Origin: Oscillospiraceae bacterium
GTDB lineage: Bacteria > Bacillota > Clostridia > Oscillospirales > CAG-272
Direction: 5' to 3'
DNA: 33,156 nucleotides
Assembly (NCBI GenBank): GCA_015064925.1
Contig: SVRH01000008.1
Location: 1-33,156 of the forward strand
The notes under the pieces were generated by a model. That model did not search any database and was not told the DNA's origin. It saw only the letters and a program-made list of their open reading frames with translations. Positions within the stretch are counted from its first letter, which is position 1. Each line of letters begins with the position of its first letter. This document shows, piece after piece, positions 9,539-19,302 of the stretch. The translations under genes and the position numbers were made by a program.

Positions 9539-10654
9539 ATGGATTTTAAAGATGCCGTAATAGAGCTCAACGAACAGAATTACAGCTATACAAACGAAAT
9601 ACTGTATGAGATATGCAAAAAGTCGCCGACAATTTTAGATAAAAACACATTGGCAAGCAAGATCGAAATCATCGGTCGCGTCTACGCCGCCTCGCCCGAA
9701 CGGCGCTCTTATAACCGCATCAGGTTTAAGGGGATAATCAATATAAACAAAAGTAAAGAAGAATACGAGATCGATCCCGACCACCATTCGTCACTTAAGT
9801 CCTCAAGCGATGCCACCTCTTTTCCTTCTTGGATCATCAAACCTTTAGGGGATGGACAGGGTAGTTTTTTTACCGAGCTTGCCGAACAATTACGCATAAC
9901 CGAAGACTTTAAAGAGTCATATTCCTATTGTGAAAATCATTCCTTCAAGTTCGATCTTTCCAATGACGATATCGACTTGCTTAAACACGTCATCCGGTCG
10001 GTGCTGTTGTTTAATCAAATGATCAAAGCGGCTACCATGAAGGTGGACGGCGCACCCGAAACGATCACGCTCAAAATGATCGACAAACCAGAAAAGATAT
10101 TTCCCGTACAGGTCAGAAATCAGATCTCCTTCTGCAGTAAGTTTTTGCATTTCCACCTGCCCAACCACATATTTATCATCGATAGTTATTCCAATAAGGG
10201 TGGCGCGCTGCTCTTTTCCGACAAAAACAAACCTGCCTTTCTGTCAAAAGCGAAGATCAATGGATGGGATTTGCTTGCGCCGTTCTCCTCAGCAGCTTCA
10301 TCCAAGATAAAAAACGCAATTGATCAGAAGAGAATCAATTTTTACACGATTGCTCAAAATACAGATAACCAAAGCAATAACGGAAGCGAACACGCGGGAA
10401 CGAACAACGACAAGGATTTTCTCGGAAAGGAATACGCAAATCATGCCCTGCGTGCCTATCTGCTTTGCTGTATATGCAAAAATGTCCCAATCGAACCGAA
10501 GGCGCAGATTCAATCAACCTCGGACATTAAGTCCTATCCGCGACTTGCAGACTGTATTTTGATGAATATAAAAGATACTGACAAACAACAAAACAGCAAG
10601 GACTACGACCGTAAAGAAGCATATGAAATGCTCAAAGCCGGGCAGTCACTGTAA
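9539..10654 (+). CDS. Uncharacterised protein
   Basis: ATG at 9539 behind GGGAGG; 371 aa ORF; contains ASKIEIIGRVYAASPERR. More AT-rich than its neighbours. No family identified with confidence. Confidence 0.75.
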   Translation: MDFKDAVIELNEQNYSYTNEILYEICKKSPTILDKNTLASKIEIIGRVYAASPERRSYNRIRFKGIININKSKEEYEIDPDHHSSLKSSSDATSFPSWIIKPLGDGQGSFFTELAEQLRITEDFKESYSYCENHSFKFDLSNDDIDLLKHVIRSVLLFNQMIKAATMKVDGAPETITLKMIDKPEKIFPVQVRNQISFCSKFLHFHLPNHIFIIDSYSNKGGALLFSDKNKPAFLSKAKINGWDLLAPFSSAASSKIKNAIDQKRINFYTIAQNTDNQSNNGSEHAGTNNDKDFLGKEYANHALRAYLLCCICKNVPIEPKAQIQSTSDIKSYPRLADCILMNIKDTDKQQNSKDYDRKEAYEMLKAGQSL

Positions 10655-10656
10655 CC

Positions 10657-10692
10657 AAAATGCAAGCCAATCTTAATTGGCTTGCATTTTGT
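10657..10692. terminator. Rho-independent terminator
   Basis: AAAATGCAAGCCAAT-CTTA-ATTGGCTTGCATTTT. Confidence 0.85.
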
Positions 10693-10765
10693 CCGTTTTA
10701 TCGTACATTTCATTTGCTATACTGAAGCCGTAAGATCAATGAACGTATGAGAAAAGGAGAAACAC

Positions 10766-11395
10766 ATGAAAATCAAGCACCTTAGCGCCATCACCGATAA
10801 GGACGATCTGGTTTGTGAATACAACCTGACCTTTTCCCCCAACAAAAGCATTCACGTTTTGCACGGCGATGCCGCTCTTTCCATGACAATCTTCCTTGCC
10901 TCCTTCACGGGAGATTACAGCGCCTTTCCCGACTATCCTTCCGCCATCCTCCACAGTGAGGTAACAGTCGGTCAAAGCAATTACCGCCTTTGTGTGCTGC
11001 ACGAGAAACAGGGCATGCGTATCAGCGCCAATTTCGATACCGAACGCTTTCGCCCAAACCATAGGGATACCGATCGGTACGTGCATCATATCGAACAGCT
11101 CGATCGATCGGAAAACAACTTCTTTTTTGGAGGCAGAGTAAAATACACAGCCCTTCCCCGCGGCGAACGCACCCGTATTCTGTTTGGCTTTGAAAATTGG
11201 CTAACGAATCTGGAACGTCAAGCACATCACAGCGAAAAGCCGCTTTACGTAGTCGATCTTCTGGATTACTTAGATGACAGCATCGATCTTGCTCCACTGT
11301 TCGATCGACTGGCAAATCTTCACCGCGAAGTATTTTTGACCTGTTATACCAAAAAGGAGATCACACACCCGCGCGCCGAGATAATCTTCGTGTAA
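10766..11395 (+). CDS. Uncharacterised protein with degenerate RecF/SMC-like ATPase resemblance
   Basis: ATG behind GAAAAGGAG. The IHVLHGDAALSMTIFLASFTGDYSAFPDY region and the PLYVVDLLDYLDDSIDLAPLFDRLANLHREVFLTCYTKKE tail resemble the Walker A neighbourhood and Walker B/D-loop/switch of AAA/RecF-type ATPases, without an intact P-loop. Confidence 0.6.
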   Translation: MKIKHLSAITDKDDLVCEYNLTFSPNKSIHVLHGDAALSMTIFLASFTGDYSAFPDYPSAILHSEVTVGQSNYRLCVLHEKQGMRISANFDTERFRPNHRDTDRYVHHIEQLDRSENNFFFGGRVKYTALPRGERTRILFGFENWLTNLERQAHHSEKPLYVVDLLDYLDDSIDLAPLFDRLANLHREVFLTCYTKKEITHPRAEIIFV

Positions 11396-11519
11396 GCAAG
11401 GAAAGACGTATGTTTTGTGATTGCATTCCCCCAAAAGGGACTTTCGGTGGCTGACTGCACCAAGCACGCCATCCGATGGATCTCGGATACCCAAAACTAC
11501 CCTACTCGGAGGTATAAAA

Positions 11520-11966
11520 ATGAAAGTGAATATCTGCTCGCGCAAGGAAGCGCTACAGCTCATTCAAAACGGCTTTCCCGAAAACACCGCCGTCATCAGC
11601 TTTTACACGCCCGCCTATCAAAAGAAAACGCAGGACAGGCTGGACTATCGCGGAAAGTGCAAACGCATTTTTTATGTTCCCGTTCATGACATTGATCCCC
11701 ATTGTCTCGGAGATTTTTGCCTGACCTACGAAACCTATCTGCCCGAAGCGGATGCTCTTGCCGAATTTATCTGCAATGCCAAACGGGATGGCATGAATCT
11801 TTTGTGTCAGTGCGACTACGGGCAAAGCCGCTCCGCCGCCTGCGCCGCTGCCATTCTCGAGCATTTTGAAGGCTGCGGCATTGACATCTTCACCGACTAT
11901 CGATACTATCCCAACCAAATGGTCTACCACAAGGTGTATGACGCTCTTCAAAAACGCGGGCATTGA
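11520..11966 (+). CDS. Tyrosine/dual-specificity phosphatase-like protein (CX5R motif)
   Basis: ATG 11520 behind CGGAGG (the ORF track begins at 11421). LLCQCDYGQSRSAACAAAILE contains C-x5-R (CDYGQSR) followed by a helix, as in cysteine-based phosphatases. Confidence 0.65.
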   Translation: MKVNICSRKEALQLIQNGFPENTAVISFYTPAYQKKTQDRLDYRGKCKRIFYVPVHDIDPHCLGDFCLTYETYLPEADALAEFICNAKRDGMNLLCQCDYGQSRSAACAAAILEHFEGCGIDIFTDYRYYPNQMVYHKVYDALQKRGH

Positions 11967-12006
11967 TTCCCAAAACGACCGCCATCTCCGTTTTATTTAT
12001 ACAGTG

Positions 12007-12038
12007 CAAAAGGACTTTCCGCCGGAAAGTCCTTTTGG
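12007..12038. terminator. Bidirectional Rho-independent terminator between convergent genes
   Basis: AAAAGGACTTTCC-GCC-GGAAAGTCCTTTT. Confidence 0.85.
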
Positions 12039-12039
12039 C

Positions 12040-12948
12040 TTATATAATGCTGAATGTTCCGTCATCCGAGACAAGCTTGCCGCACCATGCGGCAACTCTG
12101 TTCCACTCGATAACGGTTTCTTCCTTTTCCCAAGCATGGAAGAACAAAAGATTTTCATCCTCGGTCCGAACAATCGAACAGTGACCCGCGCCCTTGACCA
12201 TATCATTTGCCGTGAAGATCGGCTCGGGCAGCTTGTGCCACGCTTCTCTGTCAAGGGGATCCTTCCCCACCAGCTTCATCGCCGCAATACAGTAGTGCTC
12301 GCACCAAGAGCCTGCGCCCGAATAGGTGATATACAGCTCCCCGTCAATGACAAGCCCGTAGGGGCCTTCGTTGATAAAGGGATCCTCATCCTCACCGTTG
12401 GCGCCCAACTTCTCCCAATCGTATTCGGGAACAGAGATCAGATGGCGAGGCGAAGAAAGAGTATACGGATCCTTCATCTTCGCAATATAGAGATTTTGCG
12501 CCACATTGCGTTCTCCCTCCCAGCCGGACCAAACGAAATAGCGTTCTCCCTCCCACTCGATCACCGTGCCGTCGATCGCCCATTTATCGGTTTCATCCGC
12601 GATCTTGCCGTGCATGGTGTAGGACGCCATGGGATCTGCGCAACCGTTTTCCAAAACGTACATACGGTGATTGTGATTGTTTCCGTCATCACACGCCACG
12701 TAAATGTAGCACTTTCCGTCGATGATATGCAGTTCAGGTGCCCAAAGTTCCTTGGAATAGGGCGTTCCCTGCTCTGCCACGTACACCTTTTTCGGTGTTG
12801 CGTTTGCCAAGCCCTCCACGGTATCGGCGCAGATCACACTGATCGAATTGCCGGCAGAGGCAGCGCAGGCATAGAATTTGCCATCATAGCGGATCACGTC
12901 GGGGTCTCTGGAGGAGAAGTCGTCTTTAAAATCAAACAGTTTGTTCAT
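12040..12948 (-). CDS. Glycoside hydrolase family 43-like protein
   Basis: FSSRDPDVIRYDGKFYACAA, ELWAPELHIIDGKCYIYVA, WAIDGTVIEWEGERYFVWSG and EGPYGLVIDGELYITYSGAGS are five-bladed propeller motifs with catalytic acidic residues. RBS GAGGAT overlaps the upstream stop region. Confidence 0.85.
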   Translation of the reverse strand: MNKLFDFKDDFSSRDPDVIRYDGKFYACAASAGNSISVICADTVEGLANATPKKVYVAEQGTPYSKELWAPELHIIDGKCYIYVACDDGNNHNHRMYVLENGCADPMASYTMHGKIADETDKWAIDGTVIEWEGERYFVWSGWEGERNVAQNLYIAKMKDPYTLSSPRHLISVPEYDWEKLGANGEDEDPFINEGPYGLVIDGELYITYSGAGSWCEHYCIAAMKLVGKDPLDREAWHKLPEPIFTANDMVKGAGHCSIVRTEDENLLFFHAWEKEETVIEWNRVAAWCGKLVSDDGTFSII

Positions 12949-12955
12949 GTAATCC

Positions 12956-15550
12956 TCACTTGTTTTTGCGCAGTGCATCCTTCATCTTCATGTAGTAGCC
13001 CTTGAGATCCTTCAGACGGATCTTACGAACGGCGATATCCGTCAGCAGCCAAACGGCAAGCAGCACGGAAATGATCACAATCGGATCATGCACCATTCGT
13101 ATTCCCTGCGTTTTTACCCGCGCCAACGCATCTGTATCGGTAAACAGTGCTCCGTCGGTCAAAACGCACAAATTGTAAAGATACTGCTCGGAGCCTGCGG
13201 CGAACTCGTCGTATTCGATGGAATAGGACACCGCCAGCCCTGTATGCAGCTCATCCACAATACCGGCGCTGATATCTCTCTCGGTAATATACAGATCGTA
13301 CACCCCCTCTGCTTCCATCGGCACGGTACATTCAAATCTGCCGGGGTATACCTGCGTCATCATATACTCGGCGCTCTTGTCCCCCCGCAGGATACTCATC
13401 GACACCGTATTGGAAGAGGTAAGGGAGGCAGTGGTCACCGACACCTTTACACGCTTTCCGTAGTTCTCGACCTCTGCGATCAGAGAAGAATCCCGATGCA
13501 CCTCGGGCACTGTGGTCTTGATCATACCGAGTGTCAGCGTCCTGCCCACCTCGTCCGAAAGCCAACGATCCGACCAGGTTCCGTTCAAGTCACTGGTAAA
13601 GCAAGCAACGTTGCCAAATCCAAACTTCCACGAGGCATAAATGGGATTGCCCTCCTCGGTGGTCAGATACGCTGTGGCGGTATCCTTCAGCGTCGTACCC
13701 AAATAGCCGCCAAGGGTTGCCAGCGGCGCATCGCCGAGCGAGTCGGTGAGCGCACTGTCCTCCTTGATCACGGGTACAAAATCGCCCACGATCAGCGAGC
13801 TGACCCTTGCTTGCTCGGTCTCACTGAGCATAATATCGGGCAGCTCGTCGGCGCTGACGACGTAATAGTACCGTCCGTTTCCGTATTCGGCAATGTTTCG
13901 AAGAATATAAGACGAGTAGCCAAGACCGATGGTGGACACTGTGATGCCCTCCTCTCCCGCTTCGGTGGCAACAGAATAGTATCCGCTGTCGCTTGGTTGT
14001 CCGTCCGACAGAAACAGAATGTGCTTGATATTGGCGCCGCTCTTTTCCAGCTCTGTCTTTGCCAGCTCCAGCGCCTCGGTGTAGTAGGTTCCCCGCCCCA
14101 GCTCAAGAGCTGAAATCGTACGGGTCAGCTCTTCTTTATTGTTGGCATCCGCCCGTAAAAGCGGCGATTCCACCTGTGAGTTTTTGCTGAACGATACCAC
14201 TCCCACGTAGTCGTTGTCGGTCATGGCATCCAGACACTTAATGGCGCCCTGCTTGGCGATCACAAACCGATCACCATTCATACTGCTGGAGCAGTCCAGC
14301 ACCAGCATCAGCGCCACCGAATTGCCTCCGGTGCTTCCCTCCAGCGACAGCGTCACGGGAAGCATATCCTGAAGGAAGGTGTCCTGCATATCTCCATACA
14401 TGAAGGTGTCTTTTCCGCCCACGGCAAACAAGGTTCTGCCATAGCTTCCCACGTATTCCTGCAGGATCTTTTCATATCCCCAAGGCAGATCGTAATACTC
14501 CACGTTGGAAAGCACCACCGAATCGTATTTGCACAGCTCCACCAGTGTTTTGGGAGCAGTTTTGGGGGTGACGGTCGTGATTTCATTTTCACTTGCCAGC
14601 ACCTGCTCCAGTGTCTGCGCATTTGGAAGTGTATCCGCAATGATCAGCACTGTCGGCTGACCCGCCACCGAAAGGCAGGCAAACGATTCGTTGTTCTTTG
14701 TTACAGTATCCTTAGGCACCTGAAGCACCAAGCGGTAGGTATAGATACCTGCGCTTTGGGGAATCACTGTCATTTCCACCATGTTGCTTCCCTTTTTGAT
14801 AGGGTACTCCTGCTCCTTTAGCAAAACATCGTTCTCGTACAGCTGCAAGACCGCCTGACAGTCGGTATTGCTCATCAGCTCCGCAGAAAGAGTGGCTTCA
14901 TTTTCCTTGTACACACTCTCCGGCGCACTGAAGCTGCTGATCTGCACCTCCTCGGTGGGAAGTCCGGTGGTATCGTAATAGATCGCATCCAAACGGATGC
15001 TGCGGTTAGCCAGATCATACGCCGCCTTTTCGGCGTTTCCGCCCGTCTGCTTGCCGTCGGTGAGCAGAATGATCCGCAGCGCCTTATCGGCAGGGGCTAA
15101 CGTAGCGGCATAGTTGAGCGCTCCTTCCAGATCGGTGGCTTCCACGCCGGGCGCAGTCAGGCTGAGCTTGCGATCATTCTCGTCCAGGCTAACGCAGTAC
15201 ACCTGATCCTCACCAAACGCCACCACTCCCACAGGGGTGGTCTTTTCGATCTTTTGCAACAGCTCGTCCGCGTGCGCCTGCATACTCGCCTGCACCGATT
15301 CGGTGCTGTGAGACAGATCCACCAGCAGAATGACCGCCTGCTCATTGACGTTTCTGACCACAGAAAAGCCCGCCAGCACAAACAAAAGTGCCGTTGCCAG
15401 CAGAGCGTGCAAAACCAGAGGAACGACCCTCTTTACGGTATATCTTCTCTTTTTGGGCAGCATGAAAAAGGGCAGCGCAATGATCGCCAGCACCGGCAGG
15501 AGCAGCAACAGGTACAGGGGATGTTCAAAGCTGATCTCAATACTGTTCAT
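12956..15550 (-). CDS. Membrane protein with two VWA-type domains (BatA/BatB-like)
   Basis: N-terminal TM segments; MIDAS-like VILLVDLSHSTES and a second MLVLDCSSSMNGDRF; C-terminal TM. Start at 15550 behind GGGAGTGG, overlapping the upstream gene end. Confidence 0.8.
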   Translation of the reverse strand: MNSIEISFEHPLYLLLLLPVLAIIALPFFMLPKKRRYTVKRVVPLVLHALLATALLFVLAGFSVVRNVNEQAVILLVDLSHSTESVQASMQAHADELLQKIEKTTPVGVVAFGEDQVYCVSLDENDRKLSLTAPGVEATDLEGALNYAATLAPADKALRIILLTDGKQTGGNAEKAAYDLANRSIRLDAIYYDTTGLPTEEVQISSFSAPESVYKENEATLSAELMSNTDCQAVLQLYENDVLLKEQEYPIKKGSNMVEMTVIPQSAGIYTYRLVLQVPKDTVTKNNESFACLSVAGQPTVLIIADTLPNAQTLEQVLASENEITTVTPKTAPKTLVELCKYDSVVLSNVEYYDLPWGYEKILQEYVGSYGRTLFAVGGKDTFMYGDMQDTFLQDMLPVTLSLEGSTGGNSVALMLVLDCSSSMNGDRFVIAKQGAIKCLDAMTDNDYVGVVSFSKNSQVESPLLRADANNKEELTRTISALELGRGTYYTEALELAKTELEKSGANIKHILFLSDGQPSDSGYYSVATEAGEEGITVSTIGLGYSSYILRNIAEYGNGRYYYVVSADELPDIMLSETEQARVSSLIVGDFVPVIKEDSALTDSLGDAPLATLGGYLGTTLKDTATAYLTTEEGNPIYASWKFGFGNVACFTSDLNGTWSDRWLSDEVGRTLTLGMIKTTVPEVHRDSSLIAEVENYGKRVKVSVTTASLTSSNTVSMSILRGDKSAEYMMTQVYPGRFECTVPMEAEGVYDLYITERDISAGIVDELHTGLAVSYSIEYDEFAAGSEQYLYNLCVLTDGALFTDTDALARVKTQGIRMVHDPIVIISVLLAVWLLTDIAVRKIRLKDLKGYYMKMKDALRKNK

Positions 15551-17348
15551 AATAGTACCACTCCCATTCAATCAGCAGTATCAAAAGGAACGCCAGCGCA
15601 AGCCAGAACCAAATGCCGGACGTTGCCATTTTAGGTTCGGTATTCGGCTCTGCAGACAGGGCGATATTGATCTCGTCTCCCGTCTGTGGTGCCGCCTCTT
15701 CCCTTGCGATATGTACAAAGAAATCGGTATACTCACTATGCTGCGCACCCTTCATGACCACCGTATAAATACCCACCGCGTCCAGCGGAAGAACACATTT
15801 TCCGTTTTCGGTATACAGAGTTCTGATCGTTTCATCGGGGTATTGCAGATACATATCTCCCGATCCCGGAAGAGAGGAGATCGTGATCGAATCTCCTGCA
15901 ACATAGTCGGTCTTCGAGATCATAGTCGGGATCGAATATTCCAACAGATTGCCGATCAAAATCGGATAGTCCGCCATGAGGGGCAGATTGGAATTGTGCA
16001 GATCAAAGGAAAACACGGTAAAGCGCACGCCGTTTTCCCGCAGGGATGACATCATCACGGGAACGCTGTAACAGTACAGCAGCGGTTGCCAATCCCGGTT
16101 GCCCAAAAGCCCCGTATATTCCTTCACCACCGCGCCGTAAAAGCTCAGTCCGTTGTACAGATCGCTTTCCAGCTCCTTGTTGATCGAAATTCGTTCATGC
16201 TCCTCATAGAATGTGCCGCACTGTAAGCCCTGCGGCAAATGCTCGACTCCGAACACCACCACAGAGCCGTCCGTAGGGTATTCATCGGGTACGAGCCCGT
16301 CAAAAATGTACAGATCCATACCCTCAAGCGCCACGTCCTCCAGAGAAGGCACAACAGTGACCTCACAGCTGCCAAGCGCCGTCAGCGCACTTTCCAGATA
16401 TAAGGGTGATTCGCTTGCCAAAAGGACCTTGTATTTGGCATGGTTCTTCCGACAAAGGGCATAGCGATTATCCACCGCCAGCGAGTCCTTTGCCTCGATA
16501 AATATTTCCGCCGTGTCAAACGGCTTCATCTTGTTTTTGGTAAACACCACTTCAGCGGCGACGTCCTTTTCACAGCTTACGATCCTGGCATCCACCGTTT
16601 TGCCGTCGATAGCAAGACCCACCGTAACGTCCGCCTGCTCGTGGTAGCTGATCAGACTGCCCACGAACACGGTTTCATCCCCGTTTTCCCTGACCTCAAG
16701 CGAGCCGAGCGAAACGTTCCACTCGTCCTCACTCATATCGATCACGGTGATATTGCCAGCCTTTTCATAGGCACAGTCGGTATAAAACAGAACTTTGGCA
16801 TTTTCGCTTCGGTTGCAGGCGGTCTGTGCCAGAGCCATCGCCTCTTCGGTGTTACAACCGCCGTTGGTGCAGGCAGCCTTGCCGAGAGCCAGCTTTACCT
16901 CTGCCGAGGAATCGCTACCCTCAATGAGAGAAGAAGCGGTGTCTGCCGCCAGAATCACAGTCATGGTGTGTCCGTCCGACAGATCCTGCGCCTTTTTTTC
17001 AATGGCGCTGACTGCCTTGTCAAAGCGGCTCTTTCCCTTTTCATCCGCATTTTGCATACTGGCAGAGCCGTCGAGAATGACCACGTAGTCATAGCTTGCG
17101 CCCTTCACGATCACAGGCTTTGCTGCCATCAACGCAGCCAGTATGATCATGATCAGCTGCAAAAGAAACAGAAGGATCCGACGCAGCCTTCGCAAAGGAA
17201 GTCTCTTTTTGGCAAAACGTTCGCTGAGCTTCCAAATGAACGTACTGGACACAGGGCGCTCCTCGTGCTGCGCTTTGATCAGATATATGATAATGAGAAT
17301 GGGTATGCCCAATAAGAGCCAAAGGCCCGCGGGATTTAAAAATCTCAT
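15537..17348 (-). CDS. BatA-like VWA domain membrane protein
   Basis: MRFLNPAGLWLLLGIPILIIIYLIKAQHEERPVSSTFIWKL (BatA N-terminus); VVILDGSASMQNADEKGKSRFDKA MIDAS; C-terminal TM. ATGA overlap with the DUF58 gene. Confidence 0.85.
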   Translation of the reverse strand: MRFLNPAGLWLLLGIPILIIIYLIKAQHEERPVSSTFIWKLSERFAKKRLPLRRLRRILLFLLQLIMIILAALMAAKPVIVKGASYDYVVILDGSASMQNADEKGKSRFDKAVSAIEKKAQDLSDGHTMTVILAADTASSLIEGSDSSAEVKLALGKAACTNGGCNTEEAMALAQTACNRSENAKVLFYTDCAYEKAGNITVIDMSEDEWNVSLGSLEVRENGDETVFVGSLISYHEQADVTVGLAIDGKTVDARIVSCEKDVAAEVVFTKNKMKPFDTAEIFIEAKDSLAVDNRYALCRKNHAKYKVLLASESPLYLESALTALGSCEVTVVPSLEDVALEGMDLYIFDGLVPDEYPTDGSVVVFGVEHLPQGLQCGTFYEEHERISINKELESDLYNGLSFYGAVVKEYTGLLGNRDWQPLLYCYSVPVMMSSLRENGVRFTVFSFDLHNSNLPLMADYPILIGNLLEYSIPTMISKTDYVAGDSITISSLPGSGDMYLQYPDETIRTLYTENGKCVLPLDAVGIYTVVMKGAQHSEYTDFFVHIAREEAAPQTGDEINIALSAEPNTEPKMATSGIWFWLALAFLLILLIEWEWYYYEQY

Positions 17349-18241
17349 TGTACTAGTCCTGCCTCCGTCGCTTTCATAAACAGTATCCGTTCGATGCTGT
17401 CATCACTGCACAGCGTTACGAAGCCCACACCGCGCGCTTCGCAAAACTGCTTGATCTCATTTTGATGATACAGAAATGCTTCCTCATACGCTTTTACCGC
17501 AGAACGCGTCACGTCATGGCGGTAATTCTTTCCGTCGTCCTCATCGATCGCCTCCGAATCCAGCATAAACACCTTACCGCCAAGCTCGGGCGTGATCTCG
17601 TCGCGGGACAATATCTGAATCAGAAACACCTCTCTGTGGTGATACAAAAGACGGTCCACGGCGCTTTTCCAATCGCTTTCGGTGAGGAAATCCGAAATAA
17701 TGATCGAAAGTCCGTCTCCTTTTCCCGGGTCCTCCTCGGAGATGATCGCAGTACCCAGGTCACTCTCTTCGTAAAATTCCACGCTGTTAAGCAGATCCGC
17801 CGCATGATAAAAGGCTTCCCTGCCCACCACCGTACGGCAAAGTCCCTTGCATACGTCCCCGTGGATCGTATAGTAGGACACGCGATCCATTGCCTGCACC
17901 GCCAAAAAGCCGAGGGCTGCCGCCAGCTGCAGAGCCACGTGAGATTTTTCCGGATTGCCCCAGTCCATAGAAGCAGAGGCATCCAGATAAATGCGATGGT
18001 GCAGCTGCCGTTCATCCACAAACAGTCGCAGATACAGCTTTTCAAAGCGCGCATATAAATTCCAGTCGATGCGCCGCAGGTCATCCCCCGGCACGTACTC
18101 ACGGTAATCGGCAAACTCTACCGAGCTTCCGTAATTGCGCGAGCGGCGGTTACCGCCCAAAAGCCCGTCCATGGGGCGATGGATATACAGATCACGCGAC
18201 TCAAGCATGGCAATAAAATTGCCGTCAATGATCTTTTTCAT
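17345..18241 (-). CDS. DUF58 domain-containing protein
   Basis: YVPGDDLRRIDWNLYARFEKLYLRLFVDERQLHHRIYLDASASMDWG is the DUF58 signature. Confidence 0.9.
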   Translation of the reverse strand: MKKIIDGNFIAMLESRDLYIHRPMDGLLGGNRRSRNYGSSVEFADYREYVPGDDLRRIDWNLYARFEKLYLRLFVDERQLHHRIYLDASASMDWGNPEKSHVALQLAAALGFLAVQAMDRVSYYTIHGDVCKGLCRTVVGREAFYHAADLLNSVEFYEESDLGTAIISEEDPGKGDGLSIIISDFLTESDWKSAVDRLLYHHREVFLIQILSRDEITPELGGKVFMLDSEAIDEDDGKNYRHDVTRSAVKAYEEAFLYHQNEIKQFCEARGVGFVTLCSDDSIERILFMKATEAGLVQ

Positions 18242-18246
18242 AGGAT

Positions 18247-19299
18247 TTAAGACTTACGAAAGCCAAGCACGCCTTTTTTGCGGGGCTGCTCGGTCACAGG
18301 CTCGGGATCGCTCTGCTTTTTACCGCTCACCTCGGTCAAAAGACGACGGATGAGCATATCGGTGGTAATCTTCTCGGTCACCGCTCGGAAGCTGGGCTTG
18401 ATACGGTGACGCAGTACCGGATATGCCAAAGCATTGATATCCTCATAGGATACGTTATAGCGTCCCGCCATCAGAGCGCGCACCTTGCCTGCGGTGATAA
18501 GCGCCTGACCCGCACGGGGGCTGGCGCCGAATCGAATGTAATTCTTGGTAAGCTCAGGGCTATCCTCCAGTTCGGGATGGGTATAGGTCACCAGCTTCAT
18601 GGCGTACTGCATTACGTCATCCATGACCAGAATTTCCTTTGCCGCTGCTCTCATGGCGAGCAGATCCTCACCGGTAAGCACTGCGTTTGCCTTTTCTTCC
18701 ATGGTCTCCTGGGTCATGCTGACGATCTCGGTCAGCTCTGCCATATCGGGAAATCCCACCACAAGCTTGAACATGAATCGGTCCATCTGTGCCTCGGGCA
18801 GAGGGTATGTACCGTCCTGCTCAATGGGGTTCTGGGTTGCAAGAACGAAAAAGGGCTCTTCCAACGTAAAGGTATGTCCGCCTGCGGTCACTCTGTGCTC
18901 CTGCATGGCCTCCAGCAGCGCCGACTGCGTCTTGGGTGTGGCACGGTTTATTTCGTCCGCCAGCACAATATTGCTGAAAATGGGACCCTGCTGGAACTTC
19001 AGCACGTTTTGTCCCTTGTCATCCTTCTCGATGACGTTGGTACCCGTCACATCGGCGGGCATCAGGTCGGGGGTAAACTGAATACGGGAAAAAGGCAGCG
19101 AAAACGCCTTGCCAATGGAACGCACAAGACGGGTCTTACCAACGCCGGGCACGCCCTCCAGCAGCACGTTGCCGCCGGCGATCATGGCGATCACCGTTTC
19201 TTCCACAACTTCCTTCTGACCCACCATATCCTTGGCGATCTCGGTCAAAAGCTCCTCGCTCTTACGGGCAAAAAACGCAATATCCTTTTCATCAATCAT
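18247..19299 (-). CDS. MoxR-family AAA+ ATPase
   Basis: Walker A LLEGVPGVGKTRLVRSIG; LADEINRATPKTQSALLEAMQE; FVLATQNPIEQDGTYPLPEAQMDRFMFK. Confidence 0.95.
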   Translation of the reverse strand: MIDEKDIAFFARKSEELLTEIAKDMVGQKEVVEETVIAMIAGGNVLLEGVPGVGKTRLVRSIGKAFSLPFSRIQFTPDLMPADVTGTNVIEKDDKGQNVLKFQQGPIFSNIVLADEINRATPKTQSALLEAMQEHRVTAGGHTFTLEEPFFVLATQNPIEQDGTYPLPEAQMDRFMFKLVVGFPDMAELTEIVSMTQETMEEKANAVLTGEDLLAMRAAAKEILVMDDVMQYAMKLVTYTHPELEDSPELTKNYIRFGASPRAGQALITAGKVRALMAGRYNVSYEDINALAYPVLRHRIKPSFRAVTEKITTDMLIRRLLTEVSGKKQSDPEPVTEQPRKKGVLGFRKS

Positions 19300-19302
19300 T
19301 TT

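Noticed and set aside
11410-11454. 14-codon ORF MFCDCIPPKGTFGG between the ATPase-like and phosphatase-like genes, and the overlapping 11417-11689 frame
   Set aside because: A weak GGAAAG is present, but length and context do not allow separation from chance; no attenuator structure seen.
11866-13005. 379 aa + strand ORF spanning the end of the phosphatase-like gene and the GH43 gene
   Set aside because: Crosses a strong bidirectional terminator and is antisense to GH43.
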